From Protonemura montana (taxonomy: Eukaryota > Arthropoda > Insecta > Plecoptera > Nemouridae), in NCBI GenBank assembly GCA_947568835.1, contig OX387602.1:9785021-9849020 (forward strand): a stretch of 64,000 nucleotides of DNA. The letters run 5' to 3'. Under the pieces are notes generated by a model. It had not been told where the DNA came from, searched no databases, and saw only the letters and a program-made list of their open reading frames with translations. Each line of letters opens with the position of its first letter. Positions within the stretch are counted from its first letter, which is position 1. Position numbers and translations under genes: made by a program. This document shows, one piece after another, positions 10,247 to 22,273 of the stretch.

Positions 10247-12698
10247 TGCCTTCGCGTTGACGTCGATAACACACCTATAATGGATACGGGTCAATTAAAC
10301 GTCAACAGTCTCCCAATATCGTCGGCAGCGTCACCAAAGTCAACAGCGGGCGTCGGAAAAAGTTGTTCTTTGAAGGAAACTCGTCCCTCAAGGCGCCACC
10401 CCGTACAGCGGGCGCCCTCGCGTCTCTATCGGGCAGTGTCCTCGATCGAGACCAAGTCACACGCCAAGTACACGTGTCCCAACACGTGCATCGGACCAGA
10501 GTTTGTCGTCAGAGCTTCCAATCCTAGTAAAGTCATCCACATGGGTGAGAAAAAGACGAAAAGTTCGCGGAAAGTGACGGTGATCTTGTTGAACGGTCAG
10601 AAACTGGACATTTTCTGCGAGCCTGTCAACACGACTGCCGGCCAAGTGTACGAAGTGGTGCTGCAAGTCGAGAAACTCGAGGACAACTTCACGTTGGGGT
10701 TGGCGGCGCTGCTTAACGGCGACTTTGTGTTTCTCAGTCCGGACACCAGGGTTTGTAAGATTGCGCCGAAAGGTTGGCAAGATACCGGCAAAGCTCTGCC
10801 GGGCAGCAACCTGACACTTTATCTCAGGATCAAGTTCTTCCTGCCGAGTCTGCGCGGCGTGCGCAAATGGGCCACCAAGCATCTGATGTATCTGCAGCTG
10901 AGGCGCAGTCTTCTGGAGCAGCAAATTCGCTGCGAGGCTACGCAGCATGTGCTGCTCGGGGGGCTCGCGCTGCAGGCAGAGTTCGGGGACTTTGTCGCCG
11001 AGGAACACGGCACCGCAGAGTACTTTATCGTGGACCATTACATCCCGGAGGCCCTGCTCGGCGACGACGAAACTGCGCTAAGGGAGTGCCTGAAACAACA
11101 GCACCGCGCCAGGCGGGGCTTGGATCCCGGGAGGGCTGAGGAGATCTATGTGGGGCAGGCGCAACAGTTGAACAACTACGGCTCGCACTTTTACTCGGCT
11201 AGATGGATCACCAAACAAAAGCCGCACAAGGAGATGTGGATCGGCGTCAGCGGACAGGGGATATTTCTCTACGATAAATGTGTGGCGGGCGACAGGAACC
11301 TCTCCGAGTTTTACGTGTGGCGAAGCATTCAGAAGTTGTGTTACAGCAAGCAATATTTCTTGCTGCATCCCAGTAGTGATGCCAAAGGAATTAAACCTGT
11401 CAAACACAAATTCCTGATGGACTCAAACAAAAGTTTCTTCATTTTCCAACTTGCATCGCTTCATCATCAGTTCTTCATGAAGCTTCGAATAGAACTGAGC
11501 TCCTTGCAATCTCTCTCGGTGGAGTTTGGCGTTCCTCTCCGAGGATTCGGCAAAGAGAACAAGAAGTTATTTATCATCGAAGACAATGCAGCTTCCGAGG
11601 AGAGCGACGAGTCGCGCACTAAAGTTCCTTACAGCCGCTACGACCCCGCAAAGCGCACAGGTATCGTTAGCCTCGCCCGGGATATTATCAATGCCAGTTC
11701 ACCATCGCCGCGCCACCACTCGGAGAACACCTCGCCGACTTACCTAGAAGAAATCCAAAACAAAGAGAACGAGAACCCAGAAATCCGAGATAAGAGTGCG
11801 TCGTCACACACTTGGCAGCACGCGAGCTCCGAGGAGACGCAGAGTTTGCCGTACACTCGCGTCGTCGGCGTCTCTGAGAGCGACGCCTCGAGCTACAGAA
11901 CGACAAGCTACCCGCGTCGTCTCCGCGTCAAGATGGGCACTCGCGCCTATCTTGGCACACCCCGAGAGCTGTTCGCGCCCAACGGCGTCGGCGAGCTGGC
12001 TCCGATCGCATCGCCTATCGACAGCTCGTTGGACTCGCCTCTACCGGAAGCCTACGTGCTCATGTCGAGCATCAAATCGACCGACGAACGATTCCATCTC
12101 GACTTCTACGAGACTCTAAGTGACTCCCTGATCGCTAAGTTCGAGAACGTCTCGTTTGCCGACCAGAGAATACTGCGAACGCTGAAACTACGTCGCGATA
12201 ACATGATGAGCTTGGGTATCCAGATCACAGAGGGCTCTGATGGCGGCGTCTATATTCAGTCTATCACTCCACACGGTTCTGCGGCGCGCCTGGGTAACAT
12301 CCACCGAGGCGACCAGCTCATTGCCGTCGACGGCCACACGCTGTTGAACATGAAGTACCAAGACGCGCTTCATCTGTTGCAATCAACCGGCATCGAAGTC
12401 GAGCTAGTCTTGTCGCAAAGAGACTCCGGGGACGAACAAGACCTCGGTGATCACCACTACCCGCTATGTCCTCATCAAAACGCTCGTCGGTATTCCTCTG
12501 GCGTCGACTTGCTAAGCGAAATACTCCAGAAACCCATCGAGGACTCGTATTTGAAGAACATTCGCTACGAGACGGCAGTAGAGATCGACGGGGACGGTAA
12601 TGACATGGTGTCGTCGCCGATCCCTGTGCGGGACGTGGCGACGCGTGGTCGGTTGGGGAGGCTAGCCCACGGGGGCAATAGGGTGGGCGACGTGGCGA
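10247..12698 (+). CDS. FERM and first PDZ exon of the PTPN13/FRMPD2-like scaffold
   Basis: A very long exon opening in phase 0 after CCTCTTTCAG. Counting from the Met at 10280, residues 98-185 form FERM lobe F1 (RKVTVILLNGQKLDIFC, then an APKGW motif). Residues about 190-305 form F2 (HLMYLQLRRSLLEQQI, LALQAEFGDF, HYIPEALL) and about 306-410 form F3 (WIGVSGQGIFLYD to the final helix). These match the PTPN13 FERM pattern closely. A disordered linker (about 411-630) follows, then PDZ1 at about 632-713 with carboxylate-binding loop SLGIQI and GDQLIAVDG. FERM domains bind membrane phosphoinositides and cytoplasmic tails, and PDZ domains bind C-termini, so a cortical scaffold role is inferred. The 3' end is uncertain: donors at 12597 (GTAATG) and 12699 (GTAAGG) both end in phase 1 and fit the next exon. 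The frame stays open to a TAG at 12827-12829, and a consensus donor CAG|GTAAAT follows at 12841. Confidence 0.92.
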
Positions 12699-15165
12699 GT
12701 AAGGCGCGGGGTTGGGGCTCGCCCGAGAAGAATCCGTCGGCGGTCGGGGGGCTCCGCGCCGTTTGCTGCGTAATGCCTATGGACGACGACGCACCTGCTG
12801 AGGGACGCTCGTTCGACGGGTACCTCTAGCGCCGCTGCAGGTAAATGTCTAAGAACTAAAGACGACGATAGTTTTTACCGTTTTACATCTCACTTTTAAA
12901 TCTCAAATGGTTTGCAACCCTGAATTTTGTCTAGCCTTTAACAGCTGCATACGAAGGCGTCATCAATTGTAATATCAGCGAGTAGCGACTACTTCATCAC
13001 ACATTTCAGCCAAGTTTCACAGGCTTCATTTGCATTTTGCGACATGTGTCAAAGGAATGTGACTAAATTGAAGTTATTATGACAGTAAAACTTCTACGTG
13101 TGTTTTCAGCTTGAAACAAACATTTTATGGGTGTCCATAACACCCTTTATATATTAGCGAATCTGCGGCTCAGTTCATCCTCATTTATACAAAAAAAAAA
13201 TGTGATTGGTTTCCCATATCCGCATATATCGCATACCTGTCTCTGTCCGTAGCAATTTATTACCGTACTCCAACTCATTGTTTAGTCACTCCCAACTTTT
13301 TAATGGTGTTTAGTTCGACATTTGACGTTGTTTATAAATCGGTTTTCCATTGATTTTACTCCCACATCACCATCAACTGCTGCAATATAATCCTCTTACC
13401 GTATTTCTTCACTGCTATTGAATTTCACGCCATTCTTAAACGTCACTTATTTGATTTACTAGCTGTGCACAATATTGGTTCGCATTACTCGAAGACTACA
13501 GTGATTTGATATTTTCTCGCCACCGCAATTAATTGGCAGACATTAAGCGTAACGTTTCTGATATTACGAGACTGCATAGCCCTGTCATGCCGTCTTCGCG
13601 CTGCACGAGTAATTAGTTCACTAGAGTCGGCACATGTATGCTTAGCGCCACCAGAACTCTACCGGAATTCTAATCAAAACCGGATTTCATTTCATCCCAA
13701 TACGATAAGCCAGCGTGAGCATCCTGACAAATAAACATATCATGTTTAAACAGCGGCGCCGTTTTTTGAAAATTCCTTTCGTTTATTTTTTTGCTTCTGT
13801 GAATGTAAAAGCACTAAGCCCTGATCGACGTGGGCTGAGAGTACCGAGTACAGAGTACCGAGCAATTGCCACCGACTCGTGCCTGACTGCGTGCATAATT
13901 GGATCCTGTCAATGGAATGGCGTGGGCGGACGCTTTTAGGCGTCGGTGACAGCCGGAGTTGTAAATTGAACGGTAAACTAGACCGAGCTACCCTTCGTCG
14001 CGGCGTCGACATTGTAAACCGCCCATAGTCGCGATCCACTCTTCTTTAATTCCATTACCTTTTCCAAAATGCAGACTGAAGGCTCGGTTTCCTCGCCGCT
14101 TTAACATGCTTAAACATTATCCTGTTACACATGCACACGCACGTGGGTTACCGGCTTGTGGCCAGGCGCGCTGTTAGGCGGGGCCCGTTTTTCTTTGCTG
14201 ACACCCAGCCGACGCTTAACTTCCTCCGCCGTGTGTTTGTACGTGGCACGAATGTTCCTGCGAAAACAGCTTTTATCTGGCTTTAAGATTCAAATCCTTC
14301 GATTCAACATATAGAGTTACGTATAGCGCGCCTCGCGCCTTGTTTTTGAAGCGGCTCGTCCAATTATTTACGGAATCCGATGGTGTTGCTATCCGACCAT
14401 ATTTATTTAGATATTTTTTTTTAGGTAATGCCTCCAGCATGATTATATAATTGGCAATTAGAGTGAACTTCAAGGCGTAATTGAAATATTTTGGCATGAT
14501 GCTTCTACAATTTTTCACAACGTCAGTAAAGTGATAGGCAACGAACGAACGCTTTAACTTCAAAGCATTCCTTTAGAAATGGAAAGCTGGGAAAGCGTTA
14601 GCTTTCTGAAACCCCAACTTTACGTATGAGTCCTTTGGCCTCGGGAAATGCGTGTGTACAAATTCTTACTTGCTCGCACCCCCCATTAAAAAATTGCAGC
14701 GCGACGCATCACGTGGTGCACCGTGTAAAACGTGCTCGAGACACGTGATAATGCCCTATCGATCCTAGGCTGTTGCAAAGCTTCTCAGTCGACATCCCCG
14801 AAGCCACAACCCGTTTCACTTCTTTCCTTAAATCACCACGCCAGCCAGTTAGCTAACTCTGTTGTTTGTGCTCCACCATTACGTTGCAACTGACAAATTA
14901 CTACCTTACTTCATAAACTTGTACACACGTCTCTTCAACGGGTCGCTGTTACAATCACTGCTGCATAATTGCACTTCGGCGCCGCGAATTATGGAGGAGT
15001 GCAACTTCGGTGCGTTCGTATAGCTAATTTGTATTGTTGTATCTTACCCATTCCGATTTATAATTAGATACCCGCGGTAGTGTGGTCTACAAGTTGCAGT
15101 GCAACTCCAATGTTGGGTGCACATCGCCGCTAACTTTGTTGTTCTGGTTTGTGGCTGCATTGCAG
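12699..15165 (+). other. Intron (possible alternative coding tail at its start)
   Basis: The first 130 bases remain GC-rich and open in the FERM-exon frame to a TAG at 12829, so a read-through isoform is possible. Beyond 12841 the DNA turns AT-rich and non-coding. It holds two CACGTG sites at 14710-14715 and 14742-14747, and a polypyrimidine-poor acceptor TGCATTGCAG ending at 15165. Confidence 0.7.
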
Positions 15166-16131
15166 GAGGTGCCGACTCGCAGCCGGCAACAGCACCACCT
15201 GTGCCTGCACCCAGGACGAAGAAGAAAAACAGATTAAAATACATCGGGTCGACGCCAAATTCTAATCAACTGCGCGAATTGCCAAAGACGAGCCCACCGT
15301 TCGAAAACAATTTCGAAATTGTTTTGATTTCGACGAAAAACACGTGCGATAGTAACGTAAGCGACCCGCCGCGAGTGAGTCGTGCTGCTGGTAACACGGG
15401 GGCGGACCAAGAAGGTCCTGAAAGTCCTGACAGCGGCGTGTATTTCATGCCGGTACAGAGTTCGCTGGAAAAGAGATTCTTGCGAGAGATCACAGACTCT
15501 TACGTCAGCAGGGGGGACGAACAAACTGGTGCAAAAATAACTGAACATTTTAATTATTTTCTCGGTGATATGTTTAACGACGCGAGTGATGCACAAACGA
15601 GTGAATGTCACTCATCTTTAGGGTACAATGATGAGGCGACGACGCTGCTACCACCTGGCCTAATAGTTTCAAATCCATGTGATTCCCGTAGAATTAGCAA
15701 TGAGAATACTTCAGCTGTAGTTCATACTCAAGACTGCAGTTCGAATTTAGATAGAGCCATCGATGGTTGTCAAAATGGTGTGCATAGTTGCCTTACACAT
15801 AGTGATGATAATAATATGATTAAAAATAATAACACAAATAATATCAACTACAACAATATTAATGTAAAAAGTGTAAATAGCGTGGATGATGTGAGCGGAT
15901 TCGATGACTCGGACGAAATTGTTGGGGTGAGAGAGAATGATGACAGTAAGATCATTGGAGGCGAAGCTAGCCGTAGACCGATGTGTGGAAACGAAGAGGA
16001 GGCAGAAAAGACGGTGTGGAAAGCGTGTGAAGTCCAGGTGTCAGATGCGGGAGAGTGTTGCCGAAAGTCTGACGACATGATGGATGGATCGGCAGAGATC
16101 AGAGAATCACACGACCAGAAACAGGTGGAAG
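15166..16131 (+). CDS. Disordered linker exon of the scaffold gene
   Basis: 966 bases, entered in phase 1 (two bases complete a glycine codon) and left in phase 1 at a donor GGTACAAA (GT at 16132-16133). It opens with a proline-rich basic stretch, PPVPAPRTKKKNRLKYIG, whose PxxP cores could bind SH3 domains. It continues with acidic and serine-rich sequence, including PESPDSGVYFMPVQSSLEKR, and an asparagine-rich patch (NNNTNNINYNN, around 15827-15861). No globular domain is recognised. Its place between PDZ1 and PDZ2, and the agreement of phase on both sides, support it as a real internal exon rather than a chance open frame. An ATG at 15099 lies before the acceptor and is not the expected start. 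Confidence 0.85.
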
Positions 16132-16531
16132 GTACAAAACATACAGTTTTATCGGTGGTTTTACATTTTCATTTTGAAGTATGTCGTGAGTGAAATAAAT
16201 ATTCGAGATTCGATCTTTTGACATCACTGCAAACGAAACCTCTGAACACTTGTAAGATTGCCAAACTGATATTCTAGCACTTAAAATGCACAAAAAAAAA
16301 ACTTAATTTCCTGAGACCCATCATCCAATGCACCTTTCCACCTTGCATATTAATTGTAAACACCAAAATGTACACCGCAATATTCAGTTTGCTGCAGTGA
16401 CCACACAAAGCTCCTCAGAGCTTAGCTATTTTATTGTCTGCACATCACTGCTGCTATGTCTGGTCATCTTCAACTTACCAAGTGAACATTAAATTCGAGC
16501 TGAATGCCTGTCATGTTGCATTAATTCACAG
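16132..16531 (+). other. Short intron
   Basis: 400 bases of AT-rich DNA between GTACAAA and the acceptor TTAATTCACAG. Nothing else is seen in it. Confidence 0.8.
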
Positions 16532-16830
16532 ATGAGATGGCGAATGCGAGCAGCCCCGACGAGTACTCGGAAGCAGCAGCTACTGTCGCCGAACTGAATA
16601 TGTTTGGTCTATTCAAAGCTGAACCGATTGAGCTGAGTGACAATGATGAAACTGAATGCGAGGCACACGTCACGCAGATAGAGGATGATGAAGAGGGCTA
16701 TGAGGAAGACGTCACGGAACCTGATGGGGGTGAAAATATGTTGCAAACGAGCGCGATCGCCGGTACTTTGGCGAAAGTATACGAAGTGACGTTGGAGAAA
16801 TTCTGGGGATCTATTGGTATCCAGATTGAG
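16532..16830 (+). CDS. Acidic linker and start of PDZ2
   Basis: 299 bases, entered in phase 1 (the joined codon is GAT, Asp) and left in phase 0 at GTGAGT. Residues are mostly acidic (IEDDEEGYEEDVTEPDG), then VYEVTLEKFWGSIGIQIE. The last part is the first strand and carboxylate-binding loop of a PDZ domain, with SIGI in place of the classic GLGF. This parallels SLGI in PDZ1 and suggests the two domains share ligand-loop features. The rest of PDZ2 is encoded at 17270-17363 and 61843 onward. Confidence 0.88.
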
Positions 16831-17269
16831 GTGAGTGCCATTATAGAATGAGTGCTGGGATGTGATTCAATTGAATTTATTTTGACGGGATGCTAGTCGC
16901 TAGTATGTATGTATGAATGCACACCCTTAAGAATAACGTCCGTCACTACTCATTAGTGGTGCAGCTGTGCCATTAATGGCCGACCTTTGTCTGGTACGAA
17001 TGTAATTCACGCTTCTGTACATATAGAGTTAAGAGCTATTAAAACGTGAGTTCGTTAAAAAACTGATAACTTAGACAATTTAGTAAAGGATCATGAAAGC
17101 CTCAATATCATATTTTTTTTAGTACTTACTCAATTGGAAAGTAATTCTATGAATCCAAACGTAAAAATACGAATACATCTTTTCAGCACGAGTCTGTTGT
17201 GAGGTGACCAGTGTTCGTCTAGTTGAAAAGACCTCTCATCAATTCAAGGGGAACCAATTTATTTTTTAG
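16831..17269 (+). other. Short intron
   Basis: 439 bases, GTGAGT donor and ATTTTTTAG acceptor. It contains a small TATG repeat near 16902-16913 and no gene. Confidence 0.8.
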
Positions 17270-17363
17270 GACCACCCTGGGATTGGTCTCGAGGATTCTT
17301 GGATCCACGTCTGCTCTGTATTGCCAGGGGGAGCCGCCCACGAGGACGGCAGAATTTCGACAG
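17270..17363 (+). CDS. PDZ2 middle exon
   Basis: 94 bases encoding DHPGIGLEDSWIHVCSV and LPGGAAHEDGRIST, then one base of a glycine codon. WIHVCSVLPGGAAHEDGRI is the standard second-to-third strand and helix A region of a PDZ domain (compare the pattern I.SV.PGGPA..DG.L in the family). It starts in phase 0 and ends in phase 1 at the strong donor GTAAGA. The next compatible exon found in the window is 61843, where G plus GC restores the GDRLLSING motif exactly. Confidence 0.92.
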
Positions 17364-20052
17364 GTAAGATGTCTAAAAGACATGCAAAATTAAACTTTTA
17401 AAATGAATGAAAACTGTTTGGAAGCCCACACTTTGATCTAAATGTGTAAATTGTCAGTCTTAAAAACAAACTGTCGTACAAGAACGATTTCGTATTGCAT
17501 CTGCTTTGATCAATAAGTCTAATAATTGAAGAAATCCCAACTTTTGCACAATTTTGCCAGCGTTACGGTCCCTTCAAGCCTAACCGTTTTTTCGCGCTAT
17601 TTGATTTGAAAGTATTGACCGTCCTTGTGCTCGCGTGTGATTGGTGGAAAGTTGCCTATGTCGGCTGAGCCGCCGGCGTCGCCGCCGTAAGGTTCCCGCT
17701 GTCGCTGACAGGTGTCGCACCAGGTCGCTAATTCGAAACTGCTCCCATATTTACCACATTTTGCGGTTTTTCCGACAGGCACATATTGTATGAATTTATT
17801 GCACCACATTTACGACTGTTTATGTCTGCTGGCGATTCGTTATATTCGTTGGAACCCGACCAGCGTTGTGAGTTTCAAAGACTTTTGATGCGTTCCTCTT
17901 TGGAAAAATTCAACATTCAGCACGAAGTTATCCCGACCAGGTGGAAATCTGGATTGATACAAATCGAGTGAGATACTTTACAGAAATCATTTAAATAAAA
18001 TTATGAGACTCATGAGAAAATTGTGAAATGCTATCACATCATTACACTTTGAGGGAAATGTTCCATTGTTTTACCACAGCCGACTGAAATCACAAATTGT
18101 GCAGAAAAAAATTGCGACTTCAGAAAGCTGTGGTTTTTATTGAAAAATAAGAACGCGGCGGTTCCGTGCGCCATTATCCAGCGGTATTTTATGCAAGGCG
18201 CATCGACTTTTCTCCCAGACTCGTAACTCGTCGGTTAATTAGCCAGAAATAGTGCAGTTAGCAATTGTGTCGCTCACGCTAAAGTTGCTTGAAAATGGGA
18301 ACGCATCTGTCATACGGTCCCAGGCCGAGCAAAGGACTTGAAGCGAGATCTAGGTCTCGCTGTGACTAGCGCCATCCCCAGTGCATGGTCATCACCGACG
18401 CCGCCGACGCCGACACTTGAAATAATCCACACAATGTTTTGTTACGCGAAACGACGCCCGAGGCTCCCCGAATGGCAGCAATCGAGGCGTCGCGCGTGAT
18501 TTCCTCACACATTACATTTTATATAGAAGTGTGTAAAGGCTGAAGAGACTGTAATAATATCATTTCATGCCGTGACCATTGAGCGATACACACAGTTATT
18601 ATTGCGTGGGCGAAATGCGATTGTCCCCATGTTCGGGATGAAACTAGTCACGTGACAGGACAGAATGGCAGGGGTCATTCCGTCTGTTGTACTTGTACTT
18701 TCGCGTGGAAGGCCACATCACTGTAGGTGTCGTCATTGCGTGTTGATGCGATAATCGAATCATTTCCTTCGCTAAACTGGAAACAATTATGCGCCTTGTT
18801 AATTGTTGTGAAAAATGTTTCATGCAAGTCGACTTAAAAGTTTTCGTCCATCTGTTGATCGTGCCAGGTAGCATTTTAAAACCTTCTGACGCTCTGATAT
18901 TTATAATGGATTAGGTACTTTCATTGGGACTATTTTTTTTATTTATTTTTTTGATAACCATGGATGTCTGGAAACTTTGGTATCAACGATTTCAACTAAC
19001 ACATTGTTTTTCTGGTGTGATTGGAAAAAAATTCCAATTGCATAAAACAAATCACATTTCCGATCACCTTTCCTCTATTTTAAACCAAAATTCGAACTGC
19101 TTGTCACTTGCTCATTTTCCTTATATTTTTATCTCATAAAACCCCGACCACGCCAACCGACGACCACACTGCCACTACTGTCAAACCACTAAACAGTCCT
19201 TTGATTGACAGAAGTGCAATCCAATTTTCATCCAAGCGTCACCAACTATAATCAAGAGCGTCACACGGCGAGAGGACTCGGCGGTCAATTAGTGCTACCG
19301 GCGATAGATGCACCTCTCGCAAATCACACGCGATTTACAATTGTCACCCGGAATTACGCTCAAAATCGGCGCACATTCTCCACTATCCGCTGACGGGCTT
19401 GCTCAGTTTTGTGACCGCAATTAGCTTATTGATAAACCACTTACGGATTAATACATTAATTTGCGAGCTACACTGCAGTTGATCTTTGCAATGTTATTCC
19501 ATGGTACGTGACCGTACGATGTCTCTAGGCTAACTGGCCGACTGTTTCTCTGCATGTGGTGTGTGCACTAACCACACTTGCATGCTGTGCTCGAATGTCT
19601 CTGTGTGCAAATATTGGCTCTCGATGCAAACATAGGAGAGGCATAACAGTTGGCTGGCTGGTCCACTGCACTGGTCAGTCTAGCATGCTTACCTTATATT
19701 AGAGAGAGCCTGTGCGCTGATCACGTAGCAGTGACAGCTTCATTTGTTTTAAGTTACCTAGATTGTCACTTGTTTCATTTCAGTTGTTCGTTCAGATCAA
19801 GGAGGCTGGAACTGACGATAAATTGTCAAATCCGCTTTTTGTTTCTGCAGAATTGTTCTGTAAAATAATAAATATTCCGCGGATGGAAATTATTGAAATC
19901 GATTGTCGCAGTGATCTTTTAAAGCAACGAGAGAAAGTAGTGCATCTCGACGCTGCCTAGGTGACTTAATGCACGTTTTAGTAGATCATCGGCGAGTGTC
20001 TTATGTAATCAATCGAACTACTTTCCGGACACGCATTGCCACACTGCTATCA
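17364..20052 (+). other. Giant intron, part 1: no gene seen
   Basis: Start of an intron of about 44.5 kb. AT-rich, with CpG-rich GACGCC-type patches at 17661-17688 and 18394-18416. Open frames are short and show no family features. Confidence 0.75.
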
Positions 20053-20125
20053 GGGGGTGTAGCTCAGATGGTAGAGCGCTCGCTTAGCATGTGAGAGGTA
20101 CCGGGATCAATGCCCGGCACCTCCA
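20053..20125 (+). tRNA. tRNA-Ala(AGC), copy 1
   Basis: A 73-base cloverleaf. Acceptor stem GGGGGTG pairs with CACCTCC (one G-T pair), the D-arm is GCTCAGATGGTAGAGC, the anticodon loop TTAGCAT gives AGC, the T-arm is CCGGGATCAATGCCCGG, and the discriminator is A. A T6 run at 20130-20135 is a good Pol III terminator. It is identical to the two minus-strand copies downstream and lies in the sense direction of the host intron. Confidence 0.97.
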
Positions 20126-22201
20126 GATATTTTTTATTTTCACTTTAAGGGTATCGGCCCTTGTGCTTCTTGGCATTTTACATCGTTATATTTAATTTGT
20201 TTGGTCAAACTAGTTTTTAGAGACCGTTCGGCGTTGAATTTGATTGATTTCGGAGCGATGCAGACAGCCAAATTGTTTCGTTTTTGGGAACGGAGCGCAC
20301 AAAAATCGTGTGTTCACTTCTAGAAATACAAGGCCGTGAAATGTTTACGTGCTACCGTTAAAGGGTTGTCAGTCATCGACACAATCCGCCGGGTTTGTGT
20401 TTCGGCAATGTTCAATGCGATTGATTCCATGAAATTCGAGCGTTCTGATTTCATGCGATGCGAACCAGGCCGAGCGATAGTTTATGATAATCTGATGAAT
20501 CGTGATGGACTGTCGACGTCATGTTATGTCATAATCAGTTCTGATCATCCAGCTATCAGCTGTCATCGCCAAATTCAAAGTTAACTTTGTAGATTGTTCA
20601 TATATGTTTATATGAAGTCTATGAGTACCTAAAGCTCGCGATTGTTCTTCTAAAGTTGGATACACAAATGACATTTAGGGATAAAGTTGTTATCACCATG
20701 GTGACAAGCACAGACATTCTGAAAACACCGTCTGTGATTGGCTGATAAGCTTTAAACTTTGGAGTTGAATTTAAACTGTGATTTGTGGATACGCCCCTTG
20801 CTGTATTATCTTCTGTATCGATTCCAATCTTTCAATTTAATTAAAAAAATATATTAATCTGTTTAACTTGCTTATTTGTATTGTTCAGTTTAAAAACTAA
20901 TCGACGTATTTTTCCCCTGACTACGTCATATCGTTTTAAGTCCAACGGACCGTTCTAATTTGTACAAACAAAACAATGCAAGCTTGTCCTTTGTTTGCAT
21001 AACATGTGTTTTAACAACAATGTATCTTCACCATCATTCATTACTTGTCTCGGACGTACGCACGACACATTTAATGGCCAGCGCCTTTTTAAATGTTGTT
21101 ATCTGACCAGAAATATTTTCAAATATAACATCCCTGTCGTGGACGCTAGCTGCGACATGAGCTGCAGAGATATCGGAATATGCGTACAACAACTTTTTGC
21201 CTTTGGTGTCACACGCAGCGTTTTGTATGTTGTGGGTGCCTCGTTTCTGTGCACCACTTTGAATAGCGACTACTTTTTGTATGCCAAAATGTCGCTTTCG
21301 GTCGCCTTGACGTGAACGTGTGATGCCTGTCTGTCATCGAGAGACTAATGACTCTAGAAAATGGACGACTCTCCTCATTACTGGCCCGCAAACATTTTCT
21401 TTCAGAGGCAGGTAAATGACACTTTAATAAATTCGCCGCTTCACTGGCTAAAAATGTATGCCGTTTTCAAGCCGTATTTAAAAGTTTTTAAGAAAAACCC
21501 ACTCGCTTTTTCGAGCTGATTAATTTCCATTTATAATTATTATGTGTCTCATTTTTGAACGCAGGCAAATTTCGTTGCCATTTCAAAAGGTGCAAAACAT
21601 CCAGGTCCTGGATTTTCTCAGCAAAAAAGCTGGCATAGCTGCCCACTATTTTTCAGCACTTGTTATTTTGATAATTTCTCTGAAAAATACATTAATCTTA
21701 TGGTTTCCAAAATTATCTAATGTCTAATGAAACTCAGAAATATGAAAATAAGATTTACACCCACATTGCAATCAGATTTTGGCCCGCACAAATTAAACGC
21801 CAGCTCGCAGGGCGACTTGCCCAAAAAATCTTTTGAGCCAACTACGAAATTAAAATTCGTTACGAAAGTAACGAAACAAAACTATGTCCCACCACCCCAC
21901 CCCGATGTCAGTGAACGCCGCCATGCTTTTCAAACTTGCCCATGCAATACTTTTCATTAAATTAATTCCTCCCTGGGGATCAGTCTAGCTAGATATATGC
22001 AGGTCTCGGTAACGAGCGAGGACCCATTTCAAAGCCATAGAGATATTTTTCAGCGTAATTTGGCTAAAATATAATTAGAAACCTTTATGTAATGACTATC
22101 TAACGCATTTCCACTCGGCGGGTTTCCTCATTATTTGCAAATTTACAACGAGGGGGCAAGTGGTGACTGTCGCCTATTGAATGGGCGTTGACAAAAAATT
22201 C
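20126..22201 (+). other. Giant intron, part 2: between tRNA genes
   Basis: AT-rich DNA with no supported gene. The few open frames of 60-106 codons lack codon bias, domains or splice-site support. Confidence 0.7.
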
Positions 22202-22273
22202 AGGTTCCACCGAGATTTGAACTCGGATCGCAGGATTCAGAGTCCTGAGTGCTAACCATTACACCATGGAACC
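22202..22273 (-). tRNA. tRNA-Gln(CTG)
   Basis: A 72-base cloverleaf on the minus strand. Acceptor GGTTCCA pairs with TGGAACC, the anticodon loop CTCTGAA gives CTG (Gln), the T-loop is TTCAAAT, and the discriminator is T. A run of six T on the minus strand (plus 22193-22198) can end Pol III transcription. It is antisense to the host gene. Confidence 0.96.

Noticed and set aside
10457-11038. 193-codon open frame on the minus strand of the FERM exon
   Set aside because: A shadow of the GC-rich FERM coding sequence; no family motif of its own.
15099-15165. ATG at 15099 as the start of a separate gene
   Set aside because: The acceptor at 15165 and phase agreement with neighbours on both sides make it intron sequence before an internal exon.
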